In this document: in pieces, positions 1-6,043 of the stretch | Layout of the letters: each line of letters begins with the position of its first letter | Numbering within the stretch: the stretch's first letter is position 1 | Assembly (NCBI GenBank): GCA_900554465.1 | Contig: USHF01000040.1 | Location: forward strand, 1 to 10,624 | Reading direction: 5' to 3' | Origin: an uncultured Collinsella sp. | GTDB lineage: Bacteria; Actinomycetota; Coriobacteriia; Coriobacteriales; Coriobacteriaceae | Length of the DNA stretch: 10,624 nt | Program-made: the position numbers and the translations under genes | Notes under the pieces: generated by a model | The model's input: only the letters and a program-made list of their open reading frames with translations | Databases searched by the model: none | Told to the model about the DNA's origin: nothing

Positions 1-29
1 CGGCAGCGTCAGATGTGTATAAGAGACAG
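1..29 (+). other. Nextera/Tn5 sequencing adapter (not genomic)
   Basis: The first 29 bases match the Illumina Nextera read-1 transposase adapter lacking its first few bases. They end in the 19-base Tn5 mosaic end, AGATGTGTATAAGAGACAG (11-29). Genomic sequence starts at position 30. Any reading frame or similarity involving these bases is artefactual, and the gene to the right is cut here by the library, not by biology. Confidence 0.97.
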
Positions 30-1087
30 CGGTATACCGGCAGCGCAACGTCTATGCTTCCCTTTGACAGGGCCTTTGACATCATCTTGTAGCTATCAAA
101 GGCGACGGTTTTGACCGTAATGCCAAATTTATCGTGCAGCGTCGTCGCAAGCGATGCGAGCGAACCTTCCATTTCGCCGTCTTCGTCTTCGTTACAGTAG
201 GGGAGTTTGCCCGTAATGTAGCCGAGCGTGATGGTGTTGTCATTTGCTTTGAGCCAGGAACATTCGGGGCCGTTGAGCGATGATGAACCGCTGTTTTGGG
301 TCGAGTAGCTAGATTTGACTTCGTCGTTATAGCGTGGGCTGACGCGGGCGATTGCCGTCATGGCAGCATTGATGTCGTTCATCAGGTCGGGGCGGCTTTT
401 GGGAACGGCAAAGTAGTAGTCGCTCGAACCAATGTAGAACATGGGGGAGGCACTGGGCGACGAGATCGTGTCATTCATGATGACGGCATCGACCTCGTTG
501 TTTGCGAGCGCGTTAAAGAGATCGGATCCTCCGTCATACTCCCTGTATGCGCAGGCGATTCCTTCGTTGGCGAGCCATTGCTGGCCAACGAAGGTTTGCA
601 TAACGCCGGGGTTGTAGCCGATGGTAAGGCCCTGGAGCGCTTGGGGGTCACCCTTGGCCAGATCGTCGCGATCGGGCCTGGCGTAGATGTAGTAGCGTTC
701 GGTGCCCTCGGGGTTTGAGGAAAAGAGCAACTTTTGGGCGCGTTCCTCGGAGTAGGAGATGTTGGGCATGAGGTCGATCTCGCCCGCCTCGAGCATGTCC
801 ATAAGCTCGGTGAAGGTGCCGGTGACGTATTCGTACCGCCAGCCGGGCGTGTAGTACGACAGGGTCTGGAGGTACTCGTAGCCCCATCCCGAGAGACGCT
901 CCCCCGGCGTGCCTTCCTGGAAGCCCTCGTTGTTGACGAGCCAGCCGACGCGGACCGTCTTGACTTGCTGATCGGAGTCGACGGCAAAGGCGGGGGCGGG
1001 CGCGACGGCGCTCAGTACGGTGAGCGCGGTAAGCGCAACGACCAGAGCGCGACATATAACTGAACGAAGGACAGTGGCAGCTCTCAC
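30..1087 (-). CDS. Exported protein with tandem periplasmic-binding-type (SBP_bac_3) domains, 3'-truncated
   Basis: This frame is open from a GTG at 1087 to the adapter junction at 30, giving 352 codons with no stop, so the C-terminus is missing. An in-frame TAA lies just upstream, and GGA sits 6 bases before the GTG. Residues 1-35 form a signal peptide: basic start (MRAATVLRS), hydrophobic core, and cleavage expected after AFA at residue 35. Residues about 44-265 look like a family 3 extracellular solute-binding domain (VKTVRVGW start, GEIDLMPNISYSEER near 102-116, LQGLTIGYNPG near 151-161, NNEVDAVIMND near 196-206). A second copy begins near 286 (ITLGYITGKLPYC) and contains KGSIDVALPVY just before the cut. 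Two such domains in tandem behind one signal peptide are typical of BvgS/EvgS-like sensors, and of related proteins ending in a kinase, GGDEF or EAL domain. Which output domain follows cannot be seen. A plain transporter-binding protein is less likely. The ligand is unknown, though amino-acid-like molecules are common for this fold. Confidence 0.85.
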
Positions 1088-1180
1088 ATGCAATCCTAAC
1101 GAATCGAGACATTACCGCATAAGAATACCAGCTCCGCCTGCCCAGTCGGCAGCTGTACCGCTAAACGCTCCCGCCCGGCA

Positions 1181-1261
1181 GTCATCGGGGACGTTCTTAA
1201 ACGACTAGTCATTGGGGACGTTCTTGTTTGACTAGTCATTTAAGAACGTCCCCAATGACTA
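1181..1261. repeat. Three 27-bp repeat units, the third inverted
   Basis: Units occupy 1181-1207, 1208-1234 and 1235-1261. The first two are direct copies sharing the core GTCATYGGGGACGTTCTT, with C in unit 1 and T in unit 2, and both end in GACTA. Unit 3 carries the same core in reverse orientation (AAGAACGTCCCCAATGAC). Units 2 and 3 therefore form a perfect 22-bp inverted repeat, arms 1204-1225 and 1242-1263, around a 16-base loop that itself holds the palindrome TGACTAGTCA (1229-1238). It lies between divergent genes, so it cannot be the terminator of either. It resembles dispersed REP/BIME-type intergenic repeats, which are often mobilised by Y1 (HUH) transposases. No transposase is present in this window. 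Confidence 0.85.
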
Positions 1262-1331
1262 GTTCCGTTTGCGGGGGAGGCGTGGGACAATACCGAGCGA
1301 ATGTGATTGGTTGTCCGTGGAAAGGGTCGCG

Positions 1332-1757
1332 ATGAAAAAGCTCAAGACGCTTGCTGACGTGTTGCGCCAGGCGGGCTTCGTGCGCATTACGGAGCTGTTC
1401 CTCGTCTTCTACCTGCTGTGCTCGACGGCTGTCTGGCTGTCCGAGCCCACGACCCTCACGTTTGGCGATGGTCTCTGGTTTAGCTTTGAGACGGTCTCGA
1501 CGATCGGCTTTGGCGACATTCCGGCCGAGACACCGGTTGCCCGCGCCATTACCGTCATTCTGAGCGCCATCAGCATCTTCTACATCGCCATGCTCACGGG
1601 CGTGGCGGTGAACTACTGCAATACGCTTATCAAGATGCGCCAAAAGGACACCATGGCGCGCTTTATGGATGATCTGGAGCATTTGGAAGAGCTCGATCGC
1701 GACCAGCTCGCCGATCTGTCGCGCCGTGTGCGCGAGTATCGTCGACGCCAGCGCTAA
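1332..1757 (+). CDS. Two-transmembrane potassium channel (Ion_trans_2)
   Basis: This is a 141-residue ion channel subunit of the KcsA-like pore type, predicted to form a tetrameric K+ pore in the cytoplasmic membrane. TM1 spans about residues 20-37, the pore helix about 46-56, the selectivity filter TIGFGD is at 57-62 (canonical form TVGYGD), and TM2 spans about 69-93. The tail (96-141) is charged and helical and may form a short coiled coil. There is no RCK/TrkA-N regulatory domain and no voltage sensor, so gating cannot be predicted. The ATG at 1332 is preferred because GGAAAGGG ends 5 bases before it. The frame stays open upstream to a TTG at 1269, but that stretch is not hydrophobic and has no Shine-Dalgarno sequence. 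The LOG-family gene follows 36 bases later on the same strand, so the two are probably co-transcribed. Confidence 0.88.
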   Translation: MKKLKTLADVLRQAGFVRITELFLVFYLLCSTAVWLSEPTTLTFGDGLWFSFETVSTIGFGDIPAETPVARAITVILSAISIFYIAMLTGVAVNYCNTLIKMRQKDTMARFMDDLEHLEELDRDQLADLSRRVREYRRRQR

Positions 1758-1793
1758 GACGAACGTCGTGCGCCACAACAAGGGGGACCAAAC

Positions 1794-2327
1794 ATGAACA
1801 TCACCGTCTACCTGGGCGCGAGCGTCGGCAACGACCCGGCGTTTCTGCCTGCGGTGCAAGAACTGGGCAACTGGATTGGCTCCAACGGACACGCGCTGGT
1901 ATACGGCGGGTCCAAATCGGGCCTGATGGGTGCGCTCGCCGATAGCGTACTTGATGCTGGTGGTCATGTGACGGGCGTGGAGCCGAGCTTTTTTATCGAG
2001 GCCGAGTTTCAACATGACGGTATCGACGATCTCATCGTGACGAGTGATATGGCGGAGCGCAAGGCCAAGATGATCGAGCTCGGCGATGCGTTCATTGCCT
2101 TTCCCGGTGGCACGGGCACGCTCGAGGAGATTGCCGAGGTCATGTCCGCGGTGTCGTTGGGGCACCTGAGTGCTCCGTGCATCCTGTATAACCTGGACGG
2201 TTACTACAACGACCTCAAGGCGCTGCTCGGGCACATGATCGATAAGGGTTTATCGAGCCCGCAGCGCCAGCACGGCATCTACTTTGCCGACGATTTGCGC
2301 GAGATTGCCTCGATTATCAACGGATAA
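1794..2327 (+). CDS. LOG-family protein (TIGR00730-type nucleotide 5'-monophosphate phosphoribohydrolase)
   Basis: This cytosolic Rossmann-like protein has 177 residues, close to the usual family length. Visible landmarks are the N-terminal strand ITVYLGAS (3-10), the nucleotide-binding motif YGGSKSGLMG (37-46; usually YGGGxxGLMG, so one glycine is serine), the MAERKAKM stretch (86-93) that supplies the catalytic arginine, and the signature PGGTGTLEE (104-112) that supplies the catalytic glutamate. Family members cleave the N-glycosidic bond of nucleoside 5'-monophosphates, releasing base and ribose 5-phosphate. In plants and some bacteria this activates cytokinins, but in gut bacteria a role in AMP or damaged-nucleotide turnover is as likely. 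AGGGGG precedes the ATG by about 7 bases. The gene lies 36 bases after the K+ channel gene; I know of no functional tie between them. Substrate is not inferable from sequence. Confidence 0.88.
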   Translation: MNITVYLGASVGNDPAFLPAVQELGNWIGSNGHALVYGGSKSGLMGALADSVLDAGGHVTGVEPSFFIEAEFQHDGIDDLIVTSDMAERKAKMIELGDAFIAFPGGTGTLEEIAEVMSAVSLGHLSAPCILYNLDGYYNDLKALLGHMIDKGLSSPQRQHGIYFADDLREIASIING

Positions 2328-2362
2328 GCCTTGAGCCTGCCCTACTATGGCTCCCAATGGTG

Positions 2363-2388
2363 CCGTTTGCGGCGCAGACGGTTGGCTT
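2363..2388 (+). terminator. Possible weak terminator hairpin
   Basis: CCGTTTGC (2363-2370) can pair with GCAGACGG (2374-2381) around a GGC loop, giving 8 base pairs with one G-U. The sequence that follows is TTGGCTTG, not a real T-run, so termination after the LOG-family gene would be inefficient. The hairpin lies 35 bases past the stop codon. Confidence 0.3.
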
Positions 2389-2413
2389 GTCTGGGCCACA
2401 CTCGCTCTACAAT
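2387..2413 (+). promoter_or_regulatory. Candidate sigma-70 promoter for the CLC gene
   Basis: TACAAT (2408-2413) is a good -10 box 40 bases before the CLC start codon. The best -35 match is TTGTCT (2387-2392), with a short 15-base spacer; TTGGCT (2382-2387) would give 20. The -10 is persuasive and the -35 is not. Confidence 0.4.
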
Positions 2414-2452
2414 AAAACGTATCTATGTCGACTTTGACCGCGGGAGGACCCG

Positions 2453-3757
2453 ATGGATAACCTTGCCAAACCCACGAACCGAGCGCTGTTTTTGGTCAGC
2501 GTTGCCGTGACCGGTGCACTCGCGGGTGCCGCAGTCTGGCTGTTCTTTTTTGCGATGGAGCACGGTATCGACTATCTATGGACCGAGATTCCACACGCGC
2601 TGGGCGTCGCTTCGCCCGAGCTTGCCAGCGGCCCGTTTGGCTTTTTGCCGTACCCGTTTTTTGTCTGCCTGCTGGGCGGCTTGGTGATTGGCCTGTACGA
2701 AAAGATGACGGGCGCCAAGACCGATGACCTCAACCAGGTGATGGCTAAGGTTAAGCAAGACGGGCGCTACCCGTACGACAACCTGGGCAAGCTTTCGCTC
2801 GCGGCATTGCTGCCGTTGCTGTTTGGCGGAAGTATTGGACCGGAAGCCGGTCTGACCGGCGTCATCGCGGGCCTGTGCAGCTGGGTCGGCGACCGCATGC
2901 GTCGCTTTGGCGCCGAGTTTAGGGAGCTCACGTTGCTGGGCACCCAGGCTGCCCTGACGGCGCTCTTTACCGCGCCTGTCTTTGGCTTTGTGGCGCCGCT
3001 TGCCGGTAGCACCGACGGCCAGGGTGAAGACGCCGACGATGAGTCCGCGTCCGGCGAGATCACCATCAAGCTGCCCAAGGCGCAAAAGACGGTGGTCTAC
3101 GGTATTGCGATTGCCGGCGGTCTGGGCACCTACCTGCTGCTTGGACAGCTTGTGGGCGGCGGCATGGGCATGCCCAGGTTCGAGTCCGCCGAGGTGGGCA
3201 ACCTAGAGCTTACCTGGCTCGTCCCTCTGTCGCTGATCGGCACCGTCTGCGGCTGGCTGTACTTTGTCTCTGAGCATGCAAGCGAGGCACTGTCCCATGC
3301 AATAGGGGAGCGTCCTGTCCTCAAGGCCATGCTGGCCGGTCTGGCACTCGCCATCTGTGGCACGGTCCTGCCCTATACCATGTTTGCCGGCGAGACCCAG
3401 GCCGACGTGCTCATGGAAACCTATCTGACCATTCCCGCTGGCGTGCTTATCGCGACCGGTCTTGTTAAGGCCATGCTGACGCCCGCCCTCATCAACCTTG
3501 GTTGGCGCGGCGGTCACTTCTTCCCGGTTATCTTCTCGGGCGTAAGCCTGGGCTATGGCCTTGCCATCCTCACCGGCGCAGATCCGGTCTTTTGCGTCGC
3601 CGTCTGCACGGCATCGACGATGGGTGCGGTCATGCGTCAGCCGGTCATGGTCGTGGGCCTGCTGCTCATGTGCTTCCCCCTCAAGGGTATCGTCTGCATG
3701 ATCATCGCCGCAGCCATTGCCGCCGGTATCCCACTGCCCAAGCCGCTGCGCAAGTAG
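2453..3757 (+). CDS. CLC-superfamily chloride channel/transporter, YfeO-like, without gating glutamate
   Basis: This is a 434-residue polytopic membrane protein with the size and hydrophobic pattern of a bacterial CLC. Two family landmarks are clear: LLFGGSIGPEAGL (122-134), corresponding to the GREGP region at helix F, and LGWRGGHFFPVIFSG (349-363), corresponding to the GxFxP region at helix N. In typical CLC antiporters the first motif holds the external gating glutamate (E148 in E. coli ClcA). Here that position is isoleucine (G-S-I-G-P). The segment after helix H, FTAPVFGFVAPLAGS (172-186), lacks the internal proton glutamate (E203). The GSGIP motif is also not recognisable. From memory, E. 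coli YfeO has a similar GPE motif and a matching RGGxxFP segment, so this looks like that divergent branch. An acidic loop (about 187-203) separates the halves. Chloride specificity is therefore an assumption. The start is supported by GGGAGG 5-10 bases before the ATG at 2453. Confidence 0.85.
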   Translation: MDNLAKPTNRALFLVSVAVTGALAGAAVWLFFFAMEHGIDYLWTEIPHALGVASPELASGPFGFLPYPFFVCLLGGLVIGLYEKMTGAKTDDLNQVMAKVKQDGRYPYDNLGKLSLAALLPLLFGGSIGPEAGLTGVIAGLCSWVGDRMRRFGAEFRELTLLGTQAALTALFTAPVFGFVAPLAGSTDGQGEDADDESASGEITIKLPKAQKTVVYGIAIAGGLGTYLLLGQLVGGGMGMPRFESAEVGNLELTWLVPLSLIGTVCGWLYFVSEHASEALSHAIGERPVLKAMLAGLALAICGTVLPYTMFAGETQADVLMETYLTIPAGVLIATGLVKAMLTPALINLGWRGGHFFPVIFSGVSLGYGLAILTGADPVFCVAVCTASTMGAVMRQPVMVVGLLLMCFPLKGIVCMIIAAAIAAGIPLPKPLRK

Positions 3758-3847
3758 TACGGTGGCGCACGCTGGGGACATGCCGTTTGCCACGGATTTG
3801 CGGGGAGGGGCGGCGATTGCGCCCTTCGTGGATTAAGATTCGCGTGG
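3758..3847. other. Convergent intergenic gap, no clear terminator
   Basis: These 90 bases separate the ends of the CLC gene and the ABC permease gene. Only short stems are visible, for example GGGCG with CGCCC around 3808-3824, and neither strand shows a convincing T-run after them. I see no gene here. Confidence 0.6.
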
Positions 3848-4546
3848 CTACAGGTCGCGTACTCGATAAACCTTGGTGCTGACGGTGTAGCTGATTGCAC
3901 ATAGCGTGAGGGCCAGTACGGCAATTCCTGCGCACAGGCAGCCGAGGACGGCGGGATCGGGATTCGCCCCAGCAATCGACATGAGCCAGTTGCTGATGGG
4001 GTTGGAGGAGCTCAGCGTGGCCATGGCAAGGCATCCGAGCAGGGCAAACAGGCCGACGGAAAGGCGCAGCGCCTCCATGTGTCCAAATCGAAAGAACAGC
4101 GGCTGTGCCAGAAACACCATCATGAGGGAGATGAGCATCGATGCGGCGGAGGCTATTGTGGTCTCAAAGACGATCTGTCCCGTCGAGGGCATGCCCGTGT
4201 GATCGAAGAACGGAAGAGTGATGGTGCTCAAAAGCACGGTCGCGCACGCCATGATGGCCGAGAAGGCAACAATGCAGAGGTAACGTGCGCAGATGATGTC
4301 TTTGCGCGAGAGGGGCAGCGTTGCCCGATAGCGCTCCCATCCGTTTTGATTGTCGTAGCCGGCCAGCGAGCTCATGACCACGATGGGCGACATGGCACTG
4401 ACCGCGCAGGCGCCGGCGCTCATACTGGCATCGCCATCCGATGCGTTGGCGAGGGTTAGTACGACGAAGATGAACAGGCCGACGCCCGCGATGCTCGGGA
4501 CAAGCGTGCGGACGATGGCGAGCTCAGACATAAAGGCGCGTTTCAT
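3848..4546 (-). CDS. ABC-2 type transporter permease (ABC2_membrane_5-like)
   Basis: This integral membrane protein has 232 residues and about six hydrophobic segments (roughly 16-34, 43-62, 92-112, 125-148, 162-180, 200-220). Between the second and third lies the short cytoplasmic motif NGWERYRATLPLSRKDIICARYL (68-90). A tryptophan/tyrosine stretch followed by LPLSR and K/RYL is characteristic of small ABC-2 permeases paired with YtrB-like ATPases. The ATG overlaps the stop codon of the upstream ATPase gene (ATGA, 4546-4543), indicating translational coupling and a shared complex. The exported substrate is unknown. Related systems are linked to cell-envelope stress, bacteriocin or lantibiotic defence, or small-molecule export. 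Transcribed last in the repressor-ATPase-permease operon. Confidence 0.85.
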   Translation of the reverse strand: MKRAFMSELAIVRTLVPSIAGVGLFIFVVLTLANASDGDASMSAGACAVSAMSPIVVMSSLAGYDNQNGWERYRATLPLSRKDIICARYLCIVAFSAIMACATVLLSTITLPFFDHTGMPSTGQIVFETTIASAASMLISLMMVFLAQPLFFRFGHMEALRLSVGLFALLGCLAMATLSSSNPISNWLMSIAGANPDPAVLGCLCAGIAVLALTLCAISYTVSTKVYRVRDL

Positions 4547-5424
4547 TTCGAAGCCCCTTTCAGTATGAGGCGAAGATAGTCATCAATGGTTGCCCGATCG
4601 CAGGGAATCTCGGGGAAGGCCTCGAGCGCCTCGCGACGGTTGGGCACGAGCACGTCCACGCTATAGGCGTGGTGGGCGGCACGGGCGCCTTCGACGCAAG
4701 CCATGAGCTCGGACGCCTGTGCTTGGGTGCAGTGGGCGATGCCGGCTCGGTCGGTAATGTCCTCGCGCGGCAGGTCAAACACAATCGAGCCGTTATCGAT
4801 GCAGATGACGCGGTCGGCAGTGCGATCGAGGTCGGATGTAATGTGGCTTGAGAGCAGCACGCTGTGCTGGCCGTCGGCGACAAAGGCGAGCAACTCGTCG
4901 AGCAGTTCCTCGCGCGCCATGGGATCGAGGCCCGCGGTGGCTTCGTCCAAAACGAGCAGCTTAGCATTGTGACTGAGCGCACAGGCGAGCTGCAGCTTCA
5001 TGCCCATGCCGCGGGAGAGGTCCTTGACCTTCGTCTTGGGATCGAGGCCAAATCGGTCGATGAATCCGGCGAACGTTTCGCAGCTCCACGTGGGGTATGC
5101 CGGGCCTACGAGCCTCTCGACCTGGCCCACCTTGAGCGTGGAGGGGAAGGGACACGTGTCCAGGACAAGCCCGATGCGGGAGCGCAGGTGGCGCTGCGTC
5201 TCGTCGGGCGCGTTGGCGTCGCAGCGCTGTCCAAGCAGATGCACCTCGCCGGCATCGAGCTTTATAAGCCCAAGCGCGGCGCGAATGGTCGTCGTCTTGC
5301 CGGCGCCATTTGCGCCCACAAAGCCAACGATCTGGCCGGGCTCCACGGCGAGTGTGACCACTCGCAACGAAAAACGGTCGCTCACACGGCGTGAGATGCC
5401 TTTGAGTTCTAAAAGGTTTTGCAT
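4543..5424 (-). CDS. ABC transporter ATP-binding protein
   Basis: This is a 293-residue cytoplasmic ATPase that should energise the permease encoded immediately downstream. Visible motifs are Walker A GANGAGKT (37-44), a variant signature LSRGMGMK (136-143, in place of LSGGQ), Walker B LLVLDEA (156-162) followed by the D-loop TAGLD, and the switch histidine at 194 (SSHI). The C-terminal 80 residues (VPNRREALEAF and after) are the variable extension common in YtrB/BcrA-type ATPases. The start is ATG 5424, preceded 7 bases away by AGAAAGG, and the ABC fold begins at once (MQNLLELKGI). The reading frame stays open upstream through the whole GntR gene to 5889, but that part is antiphase sequence without domain features. 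The gap to the GntR stop is 23 bases, and the end overlaps the permease start by 4 bases. Confidence 0.92.
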   Translation of the reverse strand: MQNLLELKGISRRVSDRFSLRVVTLAVEPGQIVGFVGANGAGKTTTIRAALGLIKLDAGEVHLLGQRCDANAPDETQRHLRSRIGLVLDTCPFPSTLKVGQVERLVGPAYPTWSCETFAGFIDRFGLDPKTKVKDLSRGMGMKLQLACALSHNAKLLVLDEATAGLDPMAREELLDELLAFVADGQHSVLLSSHITSDLDRTADRVICIDNGSIVFDLPREDITDRAGIAHCTQAQASELMACVEGARAAHHAYSVDVLVPNRREALEAFPEIPCDRATIDDYLRLILKGASK

Positions 5425-5447
5425 GGTATAGCCTTTCTTGCAGATGG

Positions 5448-5828
5448 CTACTGCATGGTTTCGGGGGCTACCAGGTCGAGCATCTCGTGCAGCTTGTCGC
5501 GCGTAACGCCCAGGGCTTCGGCTTGGCTCGCCGCTTTCGCAAGCAGTTCTTCGATATGGCAGAGCTGGTTTTCGCGCAAGAGCTCCTGGTTGCCCTCGGC
5601 GACAAAACAGCCCTTGCCCTGCACGGTGCAGATGAAGCCGAGTTGCTCCAGGTCGGCGTAGGCGCGCTTGGTGGTGATGACACTCACGCCAAGATCGCTC
5701 GCGAGTGCACGGATACTGGGGAGTTTGGCTCCCGCCGCGAGCGTGCCCGAAAGGATCTGAGCTTTGACTTGCGAGGCTATTTGCTCGTAGATGGGCTTGT
5801 CGCTCGAATTGGATAGGATGATGTCCAC
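5448..5828 (-). CDS. GntR-family transcriptional regulator, YtrA subfamily
   Basis: This DNA-binding repressor has 126 residues. A winged helix-turn-helix of GntR type occupies about 10-78: KPIYEQIASQVKAQIL, the LPSIRALASDLGVSVITTKR recognition region (36-55), then the wing VQGKGCFV (69-76). The remaining short helical tail (about 80-120) replaces the large ligand-binding domains of other GntR branches, which defines the YtrA subfamily. YtrA-type repressors usually control an ABC transporter operon in which they are the first gene, as here. The start is GTG 5828, with AAGGAG (5839-5834) 5 bases before it. The upstream region holds symmetrical AT-rich elements that fit autoregulation. The inducing signal is not evident; in Bacillus relatives it is cell-wall stress. 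Confidence 0.92.
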   Translation of the reverse strand: MDIILSNSSDKPIYEQIASQVKAQILSGTLAAGAKLPSIRALASDLGVSVITTKRAYADLEQLGFICTVQGKGCFVAEGNQELLRENQLCHIEELLAKAASQAEALGVTRDKLHEMLDLVAPETMQ

Positions 5829-5850
5829 AGCGGCTCCTTAGCTGATGGGC

Positions 5851-5899
5851 TACACGTGTATATAACCGGTAAGCACAGTATATATACACTATGCACAGT
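5851..5899. promoter_or_regulatory. Candidate GntR/YtrA operator
   Basis: An inverted repeat GTGTATATA (5856-5864) and TATATACAC (5881-5889) is separated by 16 bases. Nested elements are the palindrome TACACGTGTA (5851-5860), the palindrome GTATATATAC (5878-5887), and a direct repeat GCACAGT at 5873 and 5893, exactly 20 bases apart. All sit over the predicted promoter of the GntR-ABC operon, as expected of an autorepressor site. Which element is the true operator cannot be told by eye. Confidence 0.55.
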
Positions 5900-5906
5900 T
5901 ACGCAA
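5877..5906 (-). promoter_or_regulatory. Candidate promoter of the gntR-ABC operon
   Basis: On the minus strand, TTGCGT (5906-5901) and TATACT (5882-5877) are separated by 18 bases. Transcription would start near 5870, about 42 bases before the GTG start. The -10 lies inside the palindrome GTATATATAC and beside one arm of the inverted repeat, so a bound repressor would block it. Confidence 0.5.
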
Positions 5907-5990
5907 GAGACAAATTCGGATTGGGCCGGCTACCCAGGCCCCAACTGATGAATTTGTCCTGATAGGCGCCCTAGAGCGGGATTTCGCGGC

Positions 5991-5996
5991 TACAAT
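5991..5996 (+). promoter_or_regulatory. Candidate -10 box of prfC
   Basis: TACAAT lies 47 bases before the prfC start codon. No acceptable -35 hexamer is found 16-19 bases upstream, so only the -10 is proposed. The rest of the 5907-5990 region shows nothing else definite. Confidence 0.35.
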
Positions 5997-6043
5997 AGTG
6001 CGGTTACAACGACGTAATGCACTTAATGCAAGAAAGGATCCGC

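Noticed and set aside
648..1112. A minus-strand frame starting MSRFVRIACES over the first gene
   Set aside because: It is in a different phase from the signal peptide and binding-domain frame. Its composition (Arg/Ala/Pro-rich) is that of a shadow.
1181..1263. A CRISPR array
   Set aside because: There are only three units with no unique spacers between them, and one is inverted. No cas gene is present.
1204..1263. A transcription terminator formed by the 22-bp inverted repeat
   Set aside because: The flanking genes diverge from this region, so no gene ends here, and no T-run follows either arm.
1269..1331. An upstream TTG start for the K+ channel
   Set aside because: No Shine-Dalgarno sequence, no hydrophobic or conserved residues in the extra 21 codons, and a good site lies just before ATG 1332.
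1236..2234. A 332-codon open frame antisense to the K+ channel and LOG genes
   Set aside because: Both sense-strand genes have clear motifs and ribosome sites. The antisense frame has neither and begins its 3' part inside the repeat cluster.
4543..5828. An antibiotic-resistance or bacteriocin-immunity ABC system
   Set aside because: The GntR-ATPase-permease layout is compatible with this, but no bacteriocin gene or resistance-specific motif is visible, so a specific function is not claimed.
5425..5889. A possible 155-residue N-terminal extension of the ABC ATPase
   Set aside because: The frame is open but overlaps the whole GntR gene out of phase and has no domain. The ATG at 5424 has a ribosome site and begins the ABC fold.
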